Positions 16,981 through 27,130 of a stretch of DNA of 64,000 bases are shown piece after piece. Positions within the stretch are counted from its first letter, which is position 1. Each line of letters opens with the position of its first letter. The notes beneath the pieces are model-generated. The model was not told the origin of the DNA. It did not search any database and was given only the letters and a program-made list of their open reading frames with translations. Made by a program: the position numbers and the translations under genes. The stretch is from Erysipelotrichia bacterium (GTDB taxonomy: Bacteria; Bacillota_I; Bacilli_A; Erysipelotrichales; Erysipelotrichaceae), in NCBI GenBank assembly GCA_018333955.1, contig JAGXSD010000058.1, positions 34,550-98,549 on the forward strand, read 5' to 3'.

Positions 16981-17880
16981 ATGGATATTCTAATTACTAC
17001 AAAACAAATACAAAAGATTAATGTACCTGATGGAAGTAGCATAAAGCATTTGGGAGATTTGAATGTTTCTGATATAAATGAAATCGAAGATATATATGAT
17101 GTTATTGTAGGTGGATTTGAACTAAAAAATCTAAATTTTGCAAGATTAAGAAACCTTAAACTAGTCCAGCTGATTAGTTCAGGATATGATTATGTCGATT
17201 TATCAAACGCTTCCCATGTAGTATTAGCAAATGCTAGAGGGGTCTATTCCAAGGCAATTGCGGAATGGACCTTATCAACATTACTCTACGAATTAAAAGG
17301 TATAAGGAAAATCATCGAAAACCAAAGAAGAAAAAAGTGGGAACGGAAAGTTAATTCTGAAGATTTATGTGATAAACGTATACTGGTATTTGGAACTGGC
17401 AGTATAGGTCAAGAGTTCGCAAAGATAATGAAGTTCTTTAACGTGCATGTAGATGGTGTGAATTCAAATGGAAGACCAATAGATTTTTTTGGAAAAACTT
17501 ATTCATTGGCTGAGTCTAAATCTCATATTAAGGAGTATGACACTTTTATTTTTTGCTTACCATCTACAAAAGAAACCATAAATTTCATTGATGAAGAAGC
17601 AATAGTACTTTTTGAACCGAATAGTATTATTGTTAACGTTGGACGTGGCGATTTAATTAAGGAAGAAGCACTTTACCTAAGAAATGATATTAGATTTATA
17701 CTCGATGTTCATTTTAACGAACCATTACCTGAAGAGTGTAAGTTGTGGGACATGGATAATATCCTGGTTTCTCCACATATTTCATTTCAATCTTCTGAAT
17801 ATGTCAACAAATTAAGAGAATTGATTCAAATCAATATTTCAAATGTCTATTACCATAGAGATATTGTTAACAGAGTATAA
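16981..17880 (+). CDS. D-isomer-specific 2-hydroxyacid dehydrogenase family protein
   Basis: A 299-residue NAD-dependent dehydrogenase. The Rossmann motif GTGSIGQEFAKIM lies near residue 137, VNVGRGDLIKEEAL near residue 220 holds the substrate-binding arginine, and LDVHFNEPLP plus SPHIS carry the catalytic Glu/His positions. The substrate is unknown; lactate, glycerate and phosphoglycerate dehydrogenases share these motifs. The start is ATG at 16981 after AAGGAG. The upstream extension runs into the presumed end of the tnpB element and is not favoured. Confidence 0.82.
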   Translation: MDILITTKQIQKINVPDGSSIKHLGDLNVSDINEIEDIYDVIVGGFELKNLNFARLRNLKLVQLISSGYDYVDLSNASHVVLANARGVYSKAIAEWTLSTLLYELKGIRKIIENQRRKKWERKVNSEDLCDKRILVFGTGSIGQEFAKIMKFFNVHVDGVNSNGRPIDFFGKTYSLAESKSHIKEYDTFIFCLPSTKETINFIDEEAIVLFEPNSIIVNVGRGDLIKEEALYLRNDIRFILDVHFNEPLPEECKLWDMDNILVSPHISFQSSEYVNKLRELIQINISNVYYHRDIVNRV

Positions 17881-17916
17881 TAATTGTAGATACTTCATTA
17901 AAGTGATATTATCAAG

Positions 17917-17955
17917 TTGTCTCGATACCTTCTTAACAACTTTTTATCGAAACAA
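17917..17955. repeat. Imperfect inverted repeat
   Basis: TTGTCTCGATA (17917-17927) and TATCGAAACAA (17945-17955) pair with one mismatch around a 17-base loop, between the dehydrogenase and its terminator. Function is unknown. Confidence 0.4.
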
Positions 17956-17956
17956 C

Positions 17957-17986
17957 AGCACCTCCTGCAAAGGTGCTTTTCTTTTT
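17957..17986 (+). terminator. Terminator after the 2-hydroxyacid dehydrogenase
   Basis: Stem AGCACCT/AGGTGCT (17957-17963 with 17971-17977) followed by a T-rich run. The patatin promoter -10 starts directly behind it. Confidence 0.8.
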
Positions 17987-17987
17987 G

Positions 17988-17996
17988 TGATATAAT
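17988..17996 (+). promoter_or_regulatory. Extended -10 promoter of the patatin gene, leaderless geometry
   Basis: TGATATAAT (TG plus one base plus TATAAT at 17991-17996) lies six bases before the ATG at 18003. No ribosome site is present. Confidence 0.65.
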
Positions 17997-18002
17997 TTGC
18001 GT

Positions 18003-18884
18003 ATGATTAACCTCGAAATTTTTAATAAGAAAACTGGTCTTGCTCTTTCGGGTGGAGGAATTAAATCTTATGCTCAACAACCGGTGGTTGAATTTTTATA
18101 TTCTAAGAAGATTAAATTCAACTACTTTGCGGGAACAAGCATGGGTTCAGTCATTGCAACCTTGCTTGCTTTGGGATTGGATGCTGAAGAACTTAAAACA
18201 ACATTGATTCGACTAGAGAAGAAGTTTGAAGAACGAAGAATTATGACCCCCAACATCCCGTCATTAGCCACTAGTAAAAACAATGGACTTCTTGATGGGA
18301 GAAAGTTAGAAGAGCTTCTTGAAGAAGAATTCAAGTTGTTAGGATGTATAAATATTGAAGATGTCAAGACAGGATTGTTCATTATTTCTGTGGATATACT
18401 AACGTCAAAACTTGTCATTTTTACATCATGTAAATCATATAAATCAAAGATTGCCAATTCGATTGTTATTAACAAGGGGAAGTTGTCCAAAATAATTAGA
18501 GCTTCATGCTCGATTCCTGTTTTATTCGCATCTTATGATGTTAAAGGTATGAAATTAGTTGATGGTGGGTTGCTCATGAACTTACCTGTTACTCCTCTAT
18601 TAGACGCAGGAGCAAGAAAAATCATATCAATTTCAATGGTTTCTGAATACTCAAAATCAAACTGCACGACTATACTTGATATTGGATCAAGAAGCTTAGA
18701 AATGATGTTAGATTCAACAGTTCATCTTGAAAGAAACAAAGCAACTGTGAACATCAATATTCCACTTGATGATGTTTCAATTATTGATGTAGGAAAGTCA
18801 AAACTTGTTTTTGAGATTGCATCAAAATGGATTGAAGAGAATCGAGAGTACTTGAGTAAACAATTAAAAGAAAAGGAGATTTAA
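18003..18884 (+). CDS. Patatin-like phospholipase (RssA/YlbK-like)
   Basis: A 293-residue serine lipase-fold protein. The oxyanion motif SGGGIKS lies near residue 18, the nucleophile is in GTSMG (about residue 43), and the dyad aspartate is in LVDGGLLMNLPV (about residue 184). Bacterial members hydrolyse membrane phospholipids or lysolipids. The start MINLEI is favoured because a TATAAT ends six bases before it and there is no ribosome site, so the mRNA looks leaderless. An aldo/keto reductase begins at the base after its stop. Confidence 0.85.
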   Translation: MINLEIFNKKTGLALSGGGIKSYAQQPVVEFLYSKKIKFNYFAGTSMGSVIATLLALGLDAEELKTTLIRLEKKFEERRIMTPNIPSLATSKNNGLLDGRKLEELLEEEFKLLGCINIEDVKTGLFIISVDILTSKLVIFTSCKSYKSKIANSIVINKGKLSKIIRASCSIPVLFASYDVKGMKLVDGGLLMNLPVTPLLDAGARKIISISMVSEYSKSNCTTILDIGSRSLEMMLDSTVHLERNKATVNINIPLDDVSIIDVGKSKLVFEIASKWIEENREYLSKQLKEKEI

Positions 18885-19691
18885 ATGATTACTAGAAAAC
18901 TATTAAATGGTGTGGAGATTCCCGCAATTGGATTAGGAACTTGGAAAATTCCTAATGATGAAGTTGCTGATGTTATTGTAGAAGCTATTAAGATTGGTTA
19001 TCGTCACATTGACACTGCAGCAGTATACAAAAATGAACAAGGTGTTGGAGAAGGCATTAGAAAAAGTGGAATTGATCGTTCTGAGATTTTTGTTACTACA
19101 AAAGTTTGGAATGATGATCAAGGATTCTTGACCACCTTAAAAGCATTTGATAAATCACTTGAGCGTCTAGGTTTAGAATATATAGACCTTTACTTAATTC
19201 ACTGGCCTAAACCACTTAATGCAGAAACATGGCGCGCGCTTGAGCAGTTATACAATCAAGGTAAAGTAAGAGCAATTGGGGTCTCTAATTTCCATCCTCA
19301 TCACTTTGATAATCTTCTCTTAACCGCAAAAATAAAGCCCATGATTAATCAGTTTGAACTTCACCCAAAACTAACTCAAGAAACAAGTGTTTTATATTAC
19401 CAAAATCAAGGTGTTGTTGTCGAAAGTTGGAGTCCACTCATGAGAGGACAGTTAGATAGTGTGATTCTACATGACATTGCACAAAAATACGGGAAGACAC
19501 CTGCTCAAGTCGTTTTAAGGTGGAATATTGAAAAGGGTTTTGTAACTATACCAAAGACAGTAAAAAAAGAGCGTCTAATTGAGAACTTTTCAATCTTTGA
19601 TTTCCAATTAAATGAAGATGATATTCATCGAATTGATTCTATGAATATCAACCATCGCACAGGTCCAGACCCAGATCTTATTACCTTTTAA
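18885..19691 (+). CDS. Aldo/keto reductase (2,5-diketo-D-gluconate reductase type)
   Basis: A 268-residue NADPH-dependent reductase with a TIM-barrel. The catalytic tetrad is visible as DTAAVY (Asp and Tyr near residues 44 and 49), TTKVW (Lys near residue 73) and LIHWP (His near residue 106). The C-terminal IPKTVKKERLIEN binds the NADPH phosphate. It is immediately downstream of the patatin gene and overlaps mutY tail-to-tail by 11 bases. The physiological carbonyl substrate is not predictable. Confidence 0.9.
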   Translation: MITRKLLNGVEIPAIGLGTWKIPNDEVADVIVEAIKIGYRHIDTAAVYKNEQGVGEGIRKSGIDRSEIFVTTKVWNDDQGFLTTLKAFDKSLERLGLEYIDLYLIHWPKPLNAETWRALEQLYNQGKVRAIGVSNFHPHHFDNLLLTAKIKPMINQFELHPKLTQETSVLYYQNQGVVVESWSPLMRGQLDSVILHDIAQKYGKTPAQVVLRWNIEKGFVTIPKTVKKERLIENFSIFDFQLNEDDIHRIDSMNINHRTGPDPDLITF

Positions 19692-20655
19692 TAATTTTAT
19701 CTATTATTTTCTTATGTGCCGTGATAATCGGTACATTTTTTAATTCTTTTATTTTTATTGGAATTACATTTTCTGTGTTATCTAGTTGATTGACAAAGAC
19801 ATTCATAGCCCATGTTTTGTGAGAATAGATGTGCTTGCTTACAAAAACTGGTCTTTCTTCTCTTATGGTTTCACTGACCTGTGGTAATCGATACATGCCT
19901 TGCATTAGACCATCTGAATCGTCTAAACTCATAAAAATTGTTTCATCTGAGAAATTAAGAATGACATCATAAAACTCTTTCTTTATTAAACTCTTCTTAA
20001 CGACCATTGGGAGTTCGGATTGTTTATTATATTGATTTGCATAGCAAAACGACTTTAAGGGGCAATCATTACATTTAGGGTTTTTTGGAGTACAAACTAA
20101 GGCCCCCAATTCCATCCATGCTTGCGTCAAAAGATGATTATTCTCATTATCTAAAAAAGGTGCCATGTGATTCTTGATGATATCAAGAGTGGTTCTCTTT
20201 GAAGGATTCTCATGAATTCCATATAGACGAGAGATTACGCGAACTACATTTCCATCTACAGCAACAACCGCACTATTAAAAGCGATAGACATGATTGCGC
20301 CTGCTGTATAGTCTCCGATTCCAGGAAGTGAGCGAACTTCCTCATATTCATGAGGAAAAACCCCTTGATAGTCATTCATAATTTTTTTCGCAGCTTGATG
20401 AATAAAACGGGCTCGTCGATAATATCCTAAACCCTCCCACATTTTGAGTATCTCAACTTCACTTGCATTCGCAACACTTTCTATAGTTGGGAAAACGCTC
20501 ATCCATCGTTCATAGTAAGGAATCATGGTGTCTATTTGTGTTTGCTGTGCCATGATTTCAGAGATCCAAATATGATAAGGATTATTGCTTCCTCTAAATG
20601 GTAAAACTCGTTGGTGTTTTGCATACCAATTAAGTAAATGTTTTTTAATTGTCAT
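19681..20655 (-). CDS. mutY: A/G-specific adenine glycosylase MutY
   Basis: A 324-residue base-excision repair enzyme removing A opposite 8-oxoG. It has the helix-hairpin-helix LPGIGDYTAGAI (near residue 107) and the catalytic aspartate in AVVAVDGNVVRV. The [4Fe-4S] loop is C-x6-C-x2-C-x5-C in VCTPKNPKCNDCPLKSFC, and a Nudix-like C-terminal domain follows. Length is slightly under the usual 340-370. No Shine-Dalgarno precedes the ATG; TATGAT ends six bases upstream, so translation is probably leaderless. Confidence 0.93.
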   Translation of the reverse strand: MTIKKHLLNWYAKHQRVLPFRGSNNPYHIWISEIMAQQTQIDTMIPYYERWMSVFPTIESVANASEVEILKMWEGLGYYRRARFIHQAAKKIMNDYQGVFPHEYEEVRSLPGIGDYTAGAIMSIAFNSAVVAVDGNVVRVISRLYGIHENPSKRTTLDIIKNHMAPFLDNENNHLLTQAWMELGALVCTPKNPKCNDCPLKSFCYANQYNKQSELPMVVKKSLIKKEFYDVILNFSDETIFMSLDDSDGLMQGMYRLPQVSETIREERPVFVSKHIYSHKTWAMNVFVNQLDNTENVIPIKIKELKNVPIITAHKKIIDKIIKR

Positions 20656-20661
20656 GAATCA

Positions 20662-20690
20662 ATCATAATTAAAAAGAGTGACATTGTCAC
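20662..20690 (-). promoter_or_regulatory. Promoter of mutY, leaderless geometry
   Basis: Read on the minus strand: GTGACA (20685-20690), 17-bp spacer, TATGAT (20662-20667), then six bases to the ATG. The -35 box lies inside a large palindrome. Confidence 0.7.
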
Positions 20691-20701
20691 TCTTTTTAAT
20701 T
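20667..20701. repeat. Perfect 16-bp-arm palindrome over the mutY promoter
   Basis: The two arms (20667-20682 and 20686-20701) are exact inverted copies around a three-base loop and have T-runs on both sides. It looks like a bidirectional terminator but no gene is seen ending here. It may be an operator or an attenuator hairpin. Confidence 0.7.
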
Positions 20702-22090
<1,389 letters not shown>

Positions 22091-22091
<1 letters not shown>

Positions 22092-23119
22092 TGAAAACAA
22101 GTGATTTTGATTATCATTTACCACCTGAGCTTATTGCACAAAATCCAACAGATCAACGTGATATGTCTAGACTTATGCATATTAAAGTTAATTCAAAATC
22201 GTGGTCACACGGAGTCTTTTCAGACATTTTAGATATTCTAAAACCTGATGATGTGCTTGTGTTAAATAACACAAAAGTGATTCCTGCACGATTGTATGGG
22301 ATTAAAGCAGACTCACTTGCAAAAGTAGAATTACTAATTCTAAAACTTGAAGGTGACTTAGCTCAATGTATGGTGAAGAAAGCAAAGGTAGTGAAGGTTG
22401 GAACCATCATTCAATTTCAGCATCCCGATTTATTAGCGGAATGTGTGGAAGTACTAGAAGAAGGGCTTAGGATGTTTAAATTTAGTTCCCATCGACCTAT
22501 TTTAGAAATGCTATATGAAGTAGGAACCATGCCTTTACCTCCTTACATTAAGCATTCAACCACAAGTATGGACCGTTATCAAACAGTGTATGCAAAAAAG
22601 GAGGGTAGTAGTGCCGCTCCTACAGCGGGTCTACATTTTACCCCTGAACTAATTGAAAAAATGAAGAAAAAAGGCATTCAATTTGTGGAAGTAACACTTC
22701 ATATCGGATTAGGCACTTTTAAACCGGTTGAGGTTGAAGATGTATCCTTGCACAAAATGCATTCCGAAACTTATTTTGTAAGTGAAGAAAGTGCAAAAAT
22801 TATTGCGAAAGCGAAAGCAAATCATCAACGGATTATTGCGGTGGGAACAACTAGTGCAAGAACACTTGAAAGTGTGATGCAAAAACATGGTAAAATAATG
22901 AAAGATGAAGGAGACACAAACATATTTATTACTCCAGGATATGAGTTTAAAGCGATTGATGGTCTTATTACAAACTTCCATCTCCCAAAATCAACATTAA
23001 TGATGATGGTGACTGCTCTAGGTGGATATGAATTGATGATGAAGGCATATCATGAAGCTGTAGATCAAAAGTATCGCTTTTTCTCTTTTGGAGATAGTAT
23101 GTTTATCGAACTAGCATGA
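22091..23119 (+). CDS. queA: S-adenosylmethionine:tRNA ribosyltransferase-isomerase
   Basis: A 342-residue QueA that transfers and isomerises ribose from SAM onto preQ1 in tRNA, making epoxyqueuosine. Typical features are DFDYHLPPELIAQNP at the start, VLNNTKVIPARLYG, SSAAPTAGLHFTPEL and TNFHLPKSTLMMMV. The length is normal. Start and stop overlap with tgt and queH (TAATG and ATGA), which implies translational coupling. Confidence 0.96.
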
Positions 23120-23760
23120 ACGCAAAAGAACTCTATCAGCTTCAGCTTTCAACAATTGAATCAGTTGTAGCAACGGGTCGAAAACCAACCCTTCTTTTGC
23201 ATTCTTGTTGTGGACCATGTAATACATATCCTATGGAGTATTTGTCTCAATATTTCCAATTAACCTTATTCTTCAATAACCATAATATTTATCCTTATGA
23301 AGAATATAAACGTCGTTTTGATGAACTTCTGAGTTATGTCAAATTCTTTGAGAAACAAGAAAATATTAAGATTGATGTGGTATTACCACCAGATTATCTA
23401 AATGCGTCTTTTAGTGAAAAGTTACGACCTTTTGCAGATGAAAAAGAAGGTGGAACTCGATGCAATATGTGTTTTGCTTTGCGTATGGCAGAAGCAATGA
23501 AATTTGCTGCCAAGCACGAATTCGAGTATATCGCGACAGTGATGAGTGTAAGCCGCCATAAAGATGCCTTAGCAATCCACGATATCGCATCAAAGCAAGT
23601 GGCAAAATATCAAGATCTTAAATACCTGCCATCAAACTTTAAAAAAGGTAATGGGTATAATCGTGGAATAGAATTATCCAAAGAACATCACATGTATCGA
23701 CAAACGTATTGTGGATGCCAATTCTCCCAATCATGTGGAAAGGACTCAGAAGGATGCTGA
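23116..23760 (+). CDS. queH: Epoxyqueuosine reductase QueH
   Basis: A 214-residue QueH (former DUF208), the non-cobalamin enzyme for the last step of queuosine formation. The cysteine motifs are clear: LLHSCCGPCNTY (about residue 33), GTRCNMCFALR (about residue 115) and TYCGCQFS near the C-terminus, which bind a [4Fe-4S] cluster and a neighbouring metal. It is directly coupled to queA and ends seven bases inside the aminotransferase gene. Confidence 0.93.
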   Translation: MNAKELYQLQLSTIESVVATGRKPTLLLHSCCGPCNTYPMEYLSQYFQLTLFFNNHNIYPYEEYKRRFDELLSYVKFFEKQENIKIDVVLPPDYLNASFSEKLRPFADEKEGGTRCNMCFALRMAEAMKFAAKHEFEYIATVMSVSRHKDALAIHDIASKQVAKYQDLKYLPSNFKKGNGYNRGIELSKEHHMYRQTYCGCQFSQSCGKDSEGC

Positions 23761-24896
23761 TTAAACTAAACGAGAGATTAGAAAAACTTGAAATGAGTGG
23801 CATTCGTTTGTTTACAAACCAAGCCTCAAAGTTTCAAGATGTTATTAAGTTGACGATTGGAGAACCAACTTTCGCAACCCCTGAACCAATCAAACAAGCT
23901 TTAAAAGCATCGCTTGATAAAAACAGAACCTTTTATCCTTCTTTTGCCGGTAGTGAATCTTTTAAACAAGAAATTATCGCCTATGAAAAACGTGTCAATG
24001 GGGTAGAATATACGATGGATGAAATACTCATCACGCAAGGTGCAACAGGCGCAATTTTTGGAGCATTAGGTTCAATCCTAAATCCTGGGGATGAAGTAAT
24101 ATTATTTGAACCTGCCTACATTGCCTATCAACCAGCCATAGAGTTTTTTCAAGGTAAGCCAGTTTTTGTGGATACCACAAAAAATCAGTTTCAATTGAAT
24201 TATGAAGACATTAAGAAACAGATGACTCCTAAGACAAAGGCACTTATTGTGAATTCTCCAAATAACCCAACAGGTGTAATCTATAATGAGGCATCACTTA
24301 ACATTGTCAAGCGTATTCTTGATGAACATGAGGTGTTTGTAATCTCAGATGACGTGTATGCGCAGTTAGTGTATGATAAAGCAACTTTTCTAAATCAAGA
24401 TATTCGATACAAAGACAGAATTATTTTGACACAAAGTTTATCTAAACCATATGCCATGACAGGATGGCGGATTGGATATTTATGTGCCCCCAAAGATATC
24501 ATCAAGAGTGCCCACAAAATCCAACAATACGCAGCTGCAGGAGTACCGTTATTTATTCAGGATGCAGGTGAAGTAGCACTGAATACAAATGTGGATGAAA
24601 TGACAACGTTTTATCGTCAGAATCGAGATGATGTGGTGAAATTACTTGATCAGGCAAAAGTACCTTACATTTATCCTCAAGGCGCATTCTATATTTTTAT
24701 TGATGTATCACATAAGCAATTAGATTCATGGACATTCGCAACTCAGTTATTAGAACATTATCACGTTGCGGTGATCCCTGGGGTGGTATTTTCAAAACAT
24801 AGTGATCACTTTATCCGAATTTCTTTAGCTGCATCCAATCAAAATTGTAAAGAAGGAGTTAAGAGGTTGATTCAATTCCTTTATGAAGCACAATGA
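23754..24896 (+). CDS. Class I/II PLP-dependent aminotransferase
   Basis: A 380-residue fold-type I aminotransferase. NSPNNPTGV, the PLP lysine in TQSLSKPYAMTGWRIGY (about residue 227) and the C-terminal substrate arginine in FIRISLA are all present. It resembles aspartate and N-acetyl-diaminopimelate aminotransferases (PatA/DapX), but the substrate cannot be fixed. The start chosen overlaps queH; an AAAGGA box lies nine bases upstream. It overlaps the next gene by four bases (ATGA). Confidence 0.85.
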   Translation: MLIKLNERLEKLEMSGIRLFTNQASKFQDVIKLTIGEPTFATPEPIKQALKASLDKNRTFYPSFAGSESFKQEIIAYEKRVNGVEYTMDEILITQGATGAIFGALGSILNPGDEVILFEPAYIAYQPAIEFFQGKPVFVDTTKNQFQLNYEDIKKQMTPKTKALIVNSPNNPTGVIYNEASLNIVKRILDEHEVFVISDDVYAQLVYDKATFLNQDIRYKDRIILTQSLSKPYAMTGWRIGYLCAPKDIIKSAHKIQQYAAAGVPLFIQDAGEVALNTNVDEMTTFYRQNRDDVVKLLDQAKVPYIYPQGAFYIFIDVSHKQLDSWTFATQLLEHYHVAVIPGVVFSKHSDHFIRISLAASNQNCKEGVKRLIQFLYEAQ

Positions 24897-25351
24897 AAAA
24901 AGATATCTATAATCTGATACTAACGTATCTATTTATTCAAGTCATCTATAGTCTTGTGTTATGGATTGCATTCACAACAAGTCATCCTTTACGATTCTTA
25001 CCATCAAGTTATTTAAGATTTGGGTTGAGTGTACTTTTTATTACCTTAACCTATATGCTATTAGGCTATTTTGCGATGCTAGCACGTTCCAAATTTCTTA
25101 AGGAAGCTCATGATGCATCTAAAAGTATGTTGATTATGATGGTGATGAATGCTCTAAGTGCAATCATCTATTATTTCACTTTGCAAGTTCGATATCTTTC
25201 ATGGCTAAATGATCTTGCGATAGTGTTTAATTTCCCAGGTTATTTATTTTTAACCCTTGAACCGATGTCATTACTAAATTTACTTGTCATAGTGATTCTC
25301 CCACCTTTTTCATACATGATTGGTTTGTTGATAAGACAAACTCACCACTAA
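24893..25351 (+). CDS. Hypothetical membrane protein, four helices
   Basis: A 152-residue protein with about four hydrophobic segments and charged loops; family not recognised. It is coupled to the aminotransferase by an ATGA overlap and followed eight bases later by another small membrane protein, so it is the fifth gene of the tgt operon. Nothing in the sequence suggests a specific function. Confidence 0.65.
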   Translation: MKKDIYNLILTYLFIQVIYSLVLWIAFTTSHPLRFLPSSYLRFGLSVLFITLTYMLLGYFAMLARSKFLKEAHDASKSMLIMMVMNALSAIIYYFTLQVRYLSWLNDLAIVFNFPGYLFLTLEPMSLLNLLVIVILPPFSYMIGLLIRQTHH

Positions 25352-25359
25352 GGAGTTTT

Positions 25360-25704
25360 ATGAAACATTTCTTTAATACTTTAAAACCATTGTTAGTTTT
25401 ATTAGTGAGTTATCTACTTTTCATAGTGAGTGATTGGTTGTTTAATGGCCAACCTTATGCCATGATGGTTCAACTTATCACTATAGGAATGTTCTTTTCT
25501 TTAGGACTTATACTTCATAGTAGTAAAAGAAAAAATCAAGACTGGATTAAGAAAGTCTTGATTAGTTTAATACTGATTTTGATTGTGTTTGATCGACTCA
25601 ATGTAATCCAAATTCAATGGTTATCAATTAGTCAATTCATGAATGCATACCCTCTTATTGTGAATGCGTTATTAGTTTATTTAGGTTGGCTATTCTTTGA
25701 ATAA
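25360..25704 (+). CDS. Hypothetical membrane protein, about four helices
   Basis: A 114-residue hydrophobic protein with AAGGAG before its ATG and hydrophobic helices separated by short basic loops (HSSKRKNQDWIKK). No family recognised. Its last 15 bases overlap the convergent yggS gene, and no terminator separates them. Confidence 0.62.
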   Translation: MKHFFNTLKPLLVLLVSYLLFIVSDWLFNGQPYAMMVQLITIGMFFSLGLILHSSKRKNQDWIKKVLISLILILIVFDRLNVIQIQWLSISQFMNAYPLIVNALLVYLGWLFFE

Positions 25705-26313
25705 AGCTCGTCCTAGCCTAATATGAGTGGCTCCTCTTTCAATAGCCCAATGATAATCATCACTCATCCCCATGGATAATATATTCATGTGGGGTGAGTT
25801 TTTTATATTGTCTTGATGAATCTTGAATGCTTGATCAAAGACTGCTTTAGTATGGAACTCATCATTTGAGGTAGGTCCCATGACCATGATGCCTTTAAAT
25901 TGAAGATGTGGGTATTGATCTTGGTTTTGAATAAGATATTTCATAGTTGACTCATCTAGACCGTATTTTGATATTTCATGAGTCAAATTGAGTTGAAGTA
26001 AAATGGGTATAGTTTTTTGGATTCTAGAAGCTTCTTTCTCAATCACTTCACATAACTTAATGGAGTCAACGGAATGAATCATATAAACATATGGAAGTAA
26101 AAGTCTAACTTTATTGGTTTGTAAGTGACCAATAAAGTGCCATCTCCATGGTTGATTTGATTCGGTTTTGGTAAGTAGTTCTTGAACCTTATTTTCTCCA
26201 AAATCATGGATTCCAAAACTGTAGGCTTTTTTGATTGTGTCAAGAGATTGATGTTTACTGACACCAATACACGTTATGTGAGTCGGCAAAGATTGCAGAA
26301 GTTTTTGATTCAT
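25690..26313 (-). CDS. yggS: PLP homeostasis protein, YggS/PLPBP family
   Basis: A 207-residue fold-type III PLP protein that buffers pyridoxal phosphate. The PLP lysine is in HITCIGVSKHQ (about residue 21); DFGENKVQE, HFIGHLQTNKV, and the C-terminal SMGMSDDYHWAIERGATHIRLGRALF are all diagnostic. The start MNQKLL is six bases from a perfect TATAAT and lacks a ribosome site, so the mRNA seems leaderless. The length is a little under the usual 220-230. Confidence 0.93.
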   Translation of the reverse strand: MNQKLLQSLPTHITCIGVSKHQSLDTIKKAYSFGIHDFGENKVQELLTKTESNQPWRWHFIGHLQTNKVRLLLPYVYMIHSVDSIKLCEVIEKEASRIQKTIPILLQLNLTHEISKYGLDESTMKYLIQNQDQYPHLQFKGIMVMGPTSNDEFHTKAVFDQAFKIHQDNIKNSPHMNILSMGMSDDYHWAIERGATHIRLGRALFKE

Positions 26314-26319
26314 ATAAAC

Positions 26320-26348
26320 ATTATAAATCAAAACAGTTCAATCGTCAC
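26320..26348 (-). promoter_or_regulatory. Promoter of yggS, leaderless geometry
   Basis: Minus strand: GTGACG (26343-26348), 17-bp spacer, TATAAT (26320-26325), then six bases to the ATG. Its -35 box abuts the -35 of the divergent promoter. Confidence 0.65.
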
Positions 26349-26377
26349 TTGTATGGAAGTCAACTTCTTTCTATAAT
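26349..26377 (+). promoter_or_regulatory. Promoter of the YwaF-like gene
   Basis: TTGTAT (26349-26354), 17-bp spacer, TATAAT (26372-26377). It is arranged back to back with the yggS promoter. Confidence 0.7.
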
Positions 26378-26395
26378 CTAATTAGGAGAAAATTT

Positions 26396-27130
26396 ATGAC
26401 ATTCTTTGCCCATTTTTCAGAACTTACGTCAATTCAACCAGTGATGCCTTTTGATGCTCAGAATATTCAATTGATTATCTTAGGTTTAATTAGTGCAGTC
26501 GTTCCATTAGTCCATGCGAAATTCCTAAATGACTCACAACGTAGAAAAGCGCTTGTATTTTGGGTTGGAATGATTGTGTTTCTTGAATTTAGTCGACAGA
26601 TTTGGGCTTTATCTTTAGGTAGTTATGATTTTTCAGAAATGCTTCCACTTCATCTTTGTGGGTTACAAATCATACTGATGCCGATCATGTTAAAAACAAA
26701 CAAACGCACATGGCGTACCTTTGTCTATCTGACAGCGATGATTGGAGCACTAGCAGCCATATTCTTTAATGAGGGAATATTAGAGCGTTATCCATTATGG
26801 CATTTTCAAAGTCTTCAATCATTCATCATCCATGGACTTATTATGATGGTACCTTTATATGACATCATTTGGTTTAAGTTTAGACCATCATTTAAAGAGC
26901 TTCCTTTCGCAACACTACTTATGGGATATTTAGCCATTCAAAACTATATTATTAATATCTTTACAGGTGGTAATTACTTATTTGTGACCTTTGCACCGCG
27001 AAACACCCCGCTTGAACTCGTGTCTTCAATCGTTGGGCCAACTCTCTATGTTCCCGTGATGTTTGTGATTATTCATGTGATATGGACTCTACAATTACTT
27101 CCATTTCACTTTCAAAGGAAAGTTGTATGA
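26396..27130 (+). CDS. YwaF/TIGR02206 family integral membrane protein
   Basis: A 244-residue protein with about seven hydrophobic helices. The conserved PLHLCGLQII near residue 84 and the length match the TIGR02206/YwaF family of unknown function in Bacillota. AGGAG lies before the ATG and a clear promoter lies at 26349-26377. It overlaps the glucosidase start by four bases (ATGA), so a role linked to sugar metabolism is possible but not shown. Confidence 0.75.
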   Translation: MTFFAHFSELTSIQPVMPFDAQNIQLIILGLISAVVPLVHAKFLNDSQRRKALVFWVGMIVFLEFSRQIWALSLGSYDFSEMLPLHLCGLQIILMPIMLKTNKRTWRTFVYLTAMIGALAAIFFNEGILERYPLWHFQSLQSFIIHGLIMMVPLYDIIWFKFRPSFKELPFATLLMGYLAIQNYIINIFTGGNYLFVTFAPRNTPLELVSSIVGPTLYVPVMFVIIHVIWTLQLLPFHFQRKVV

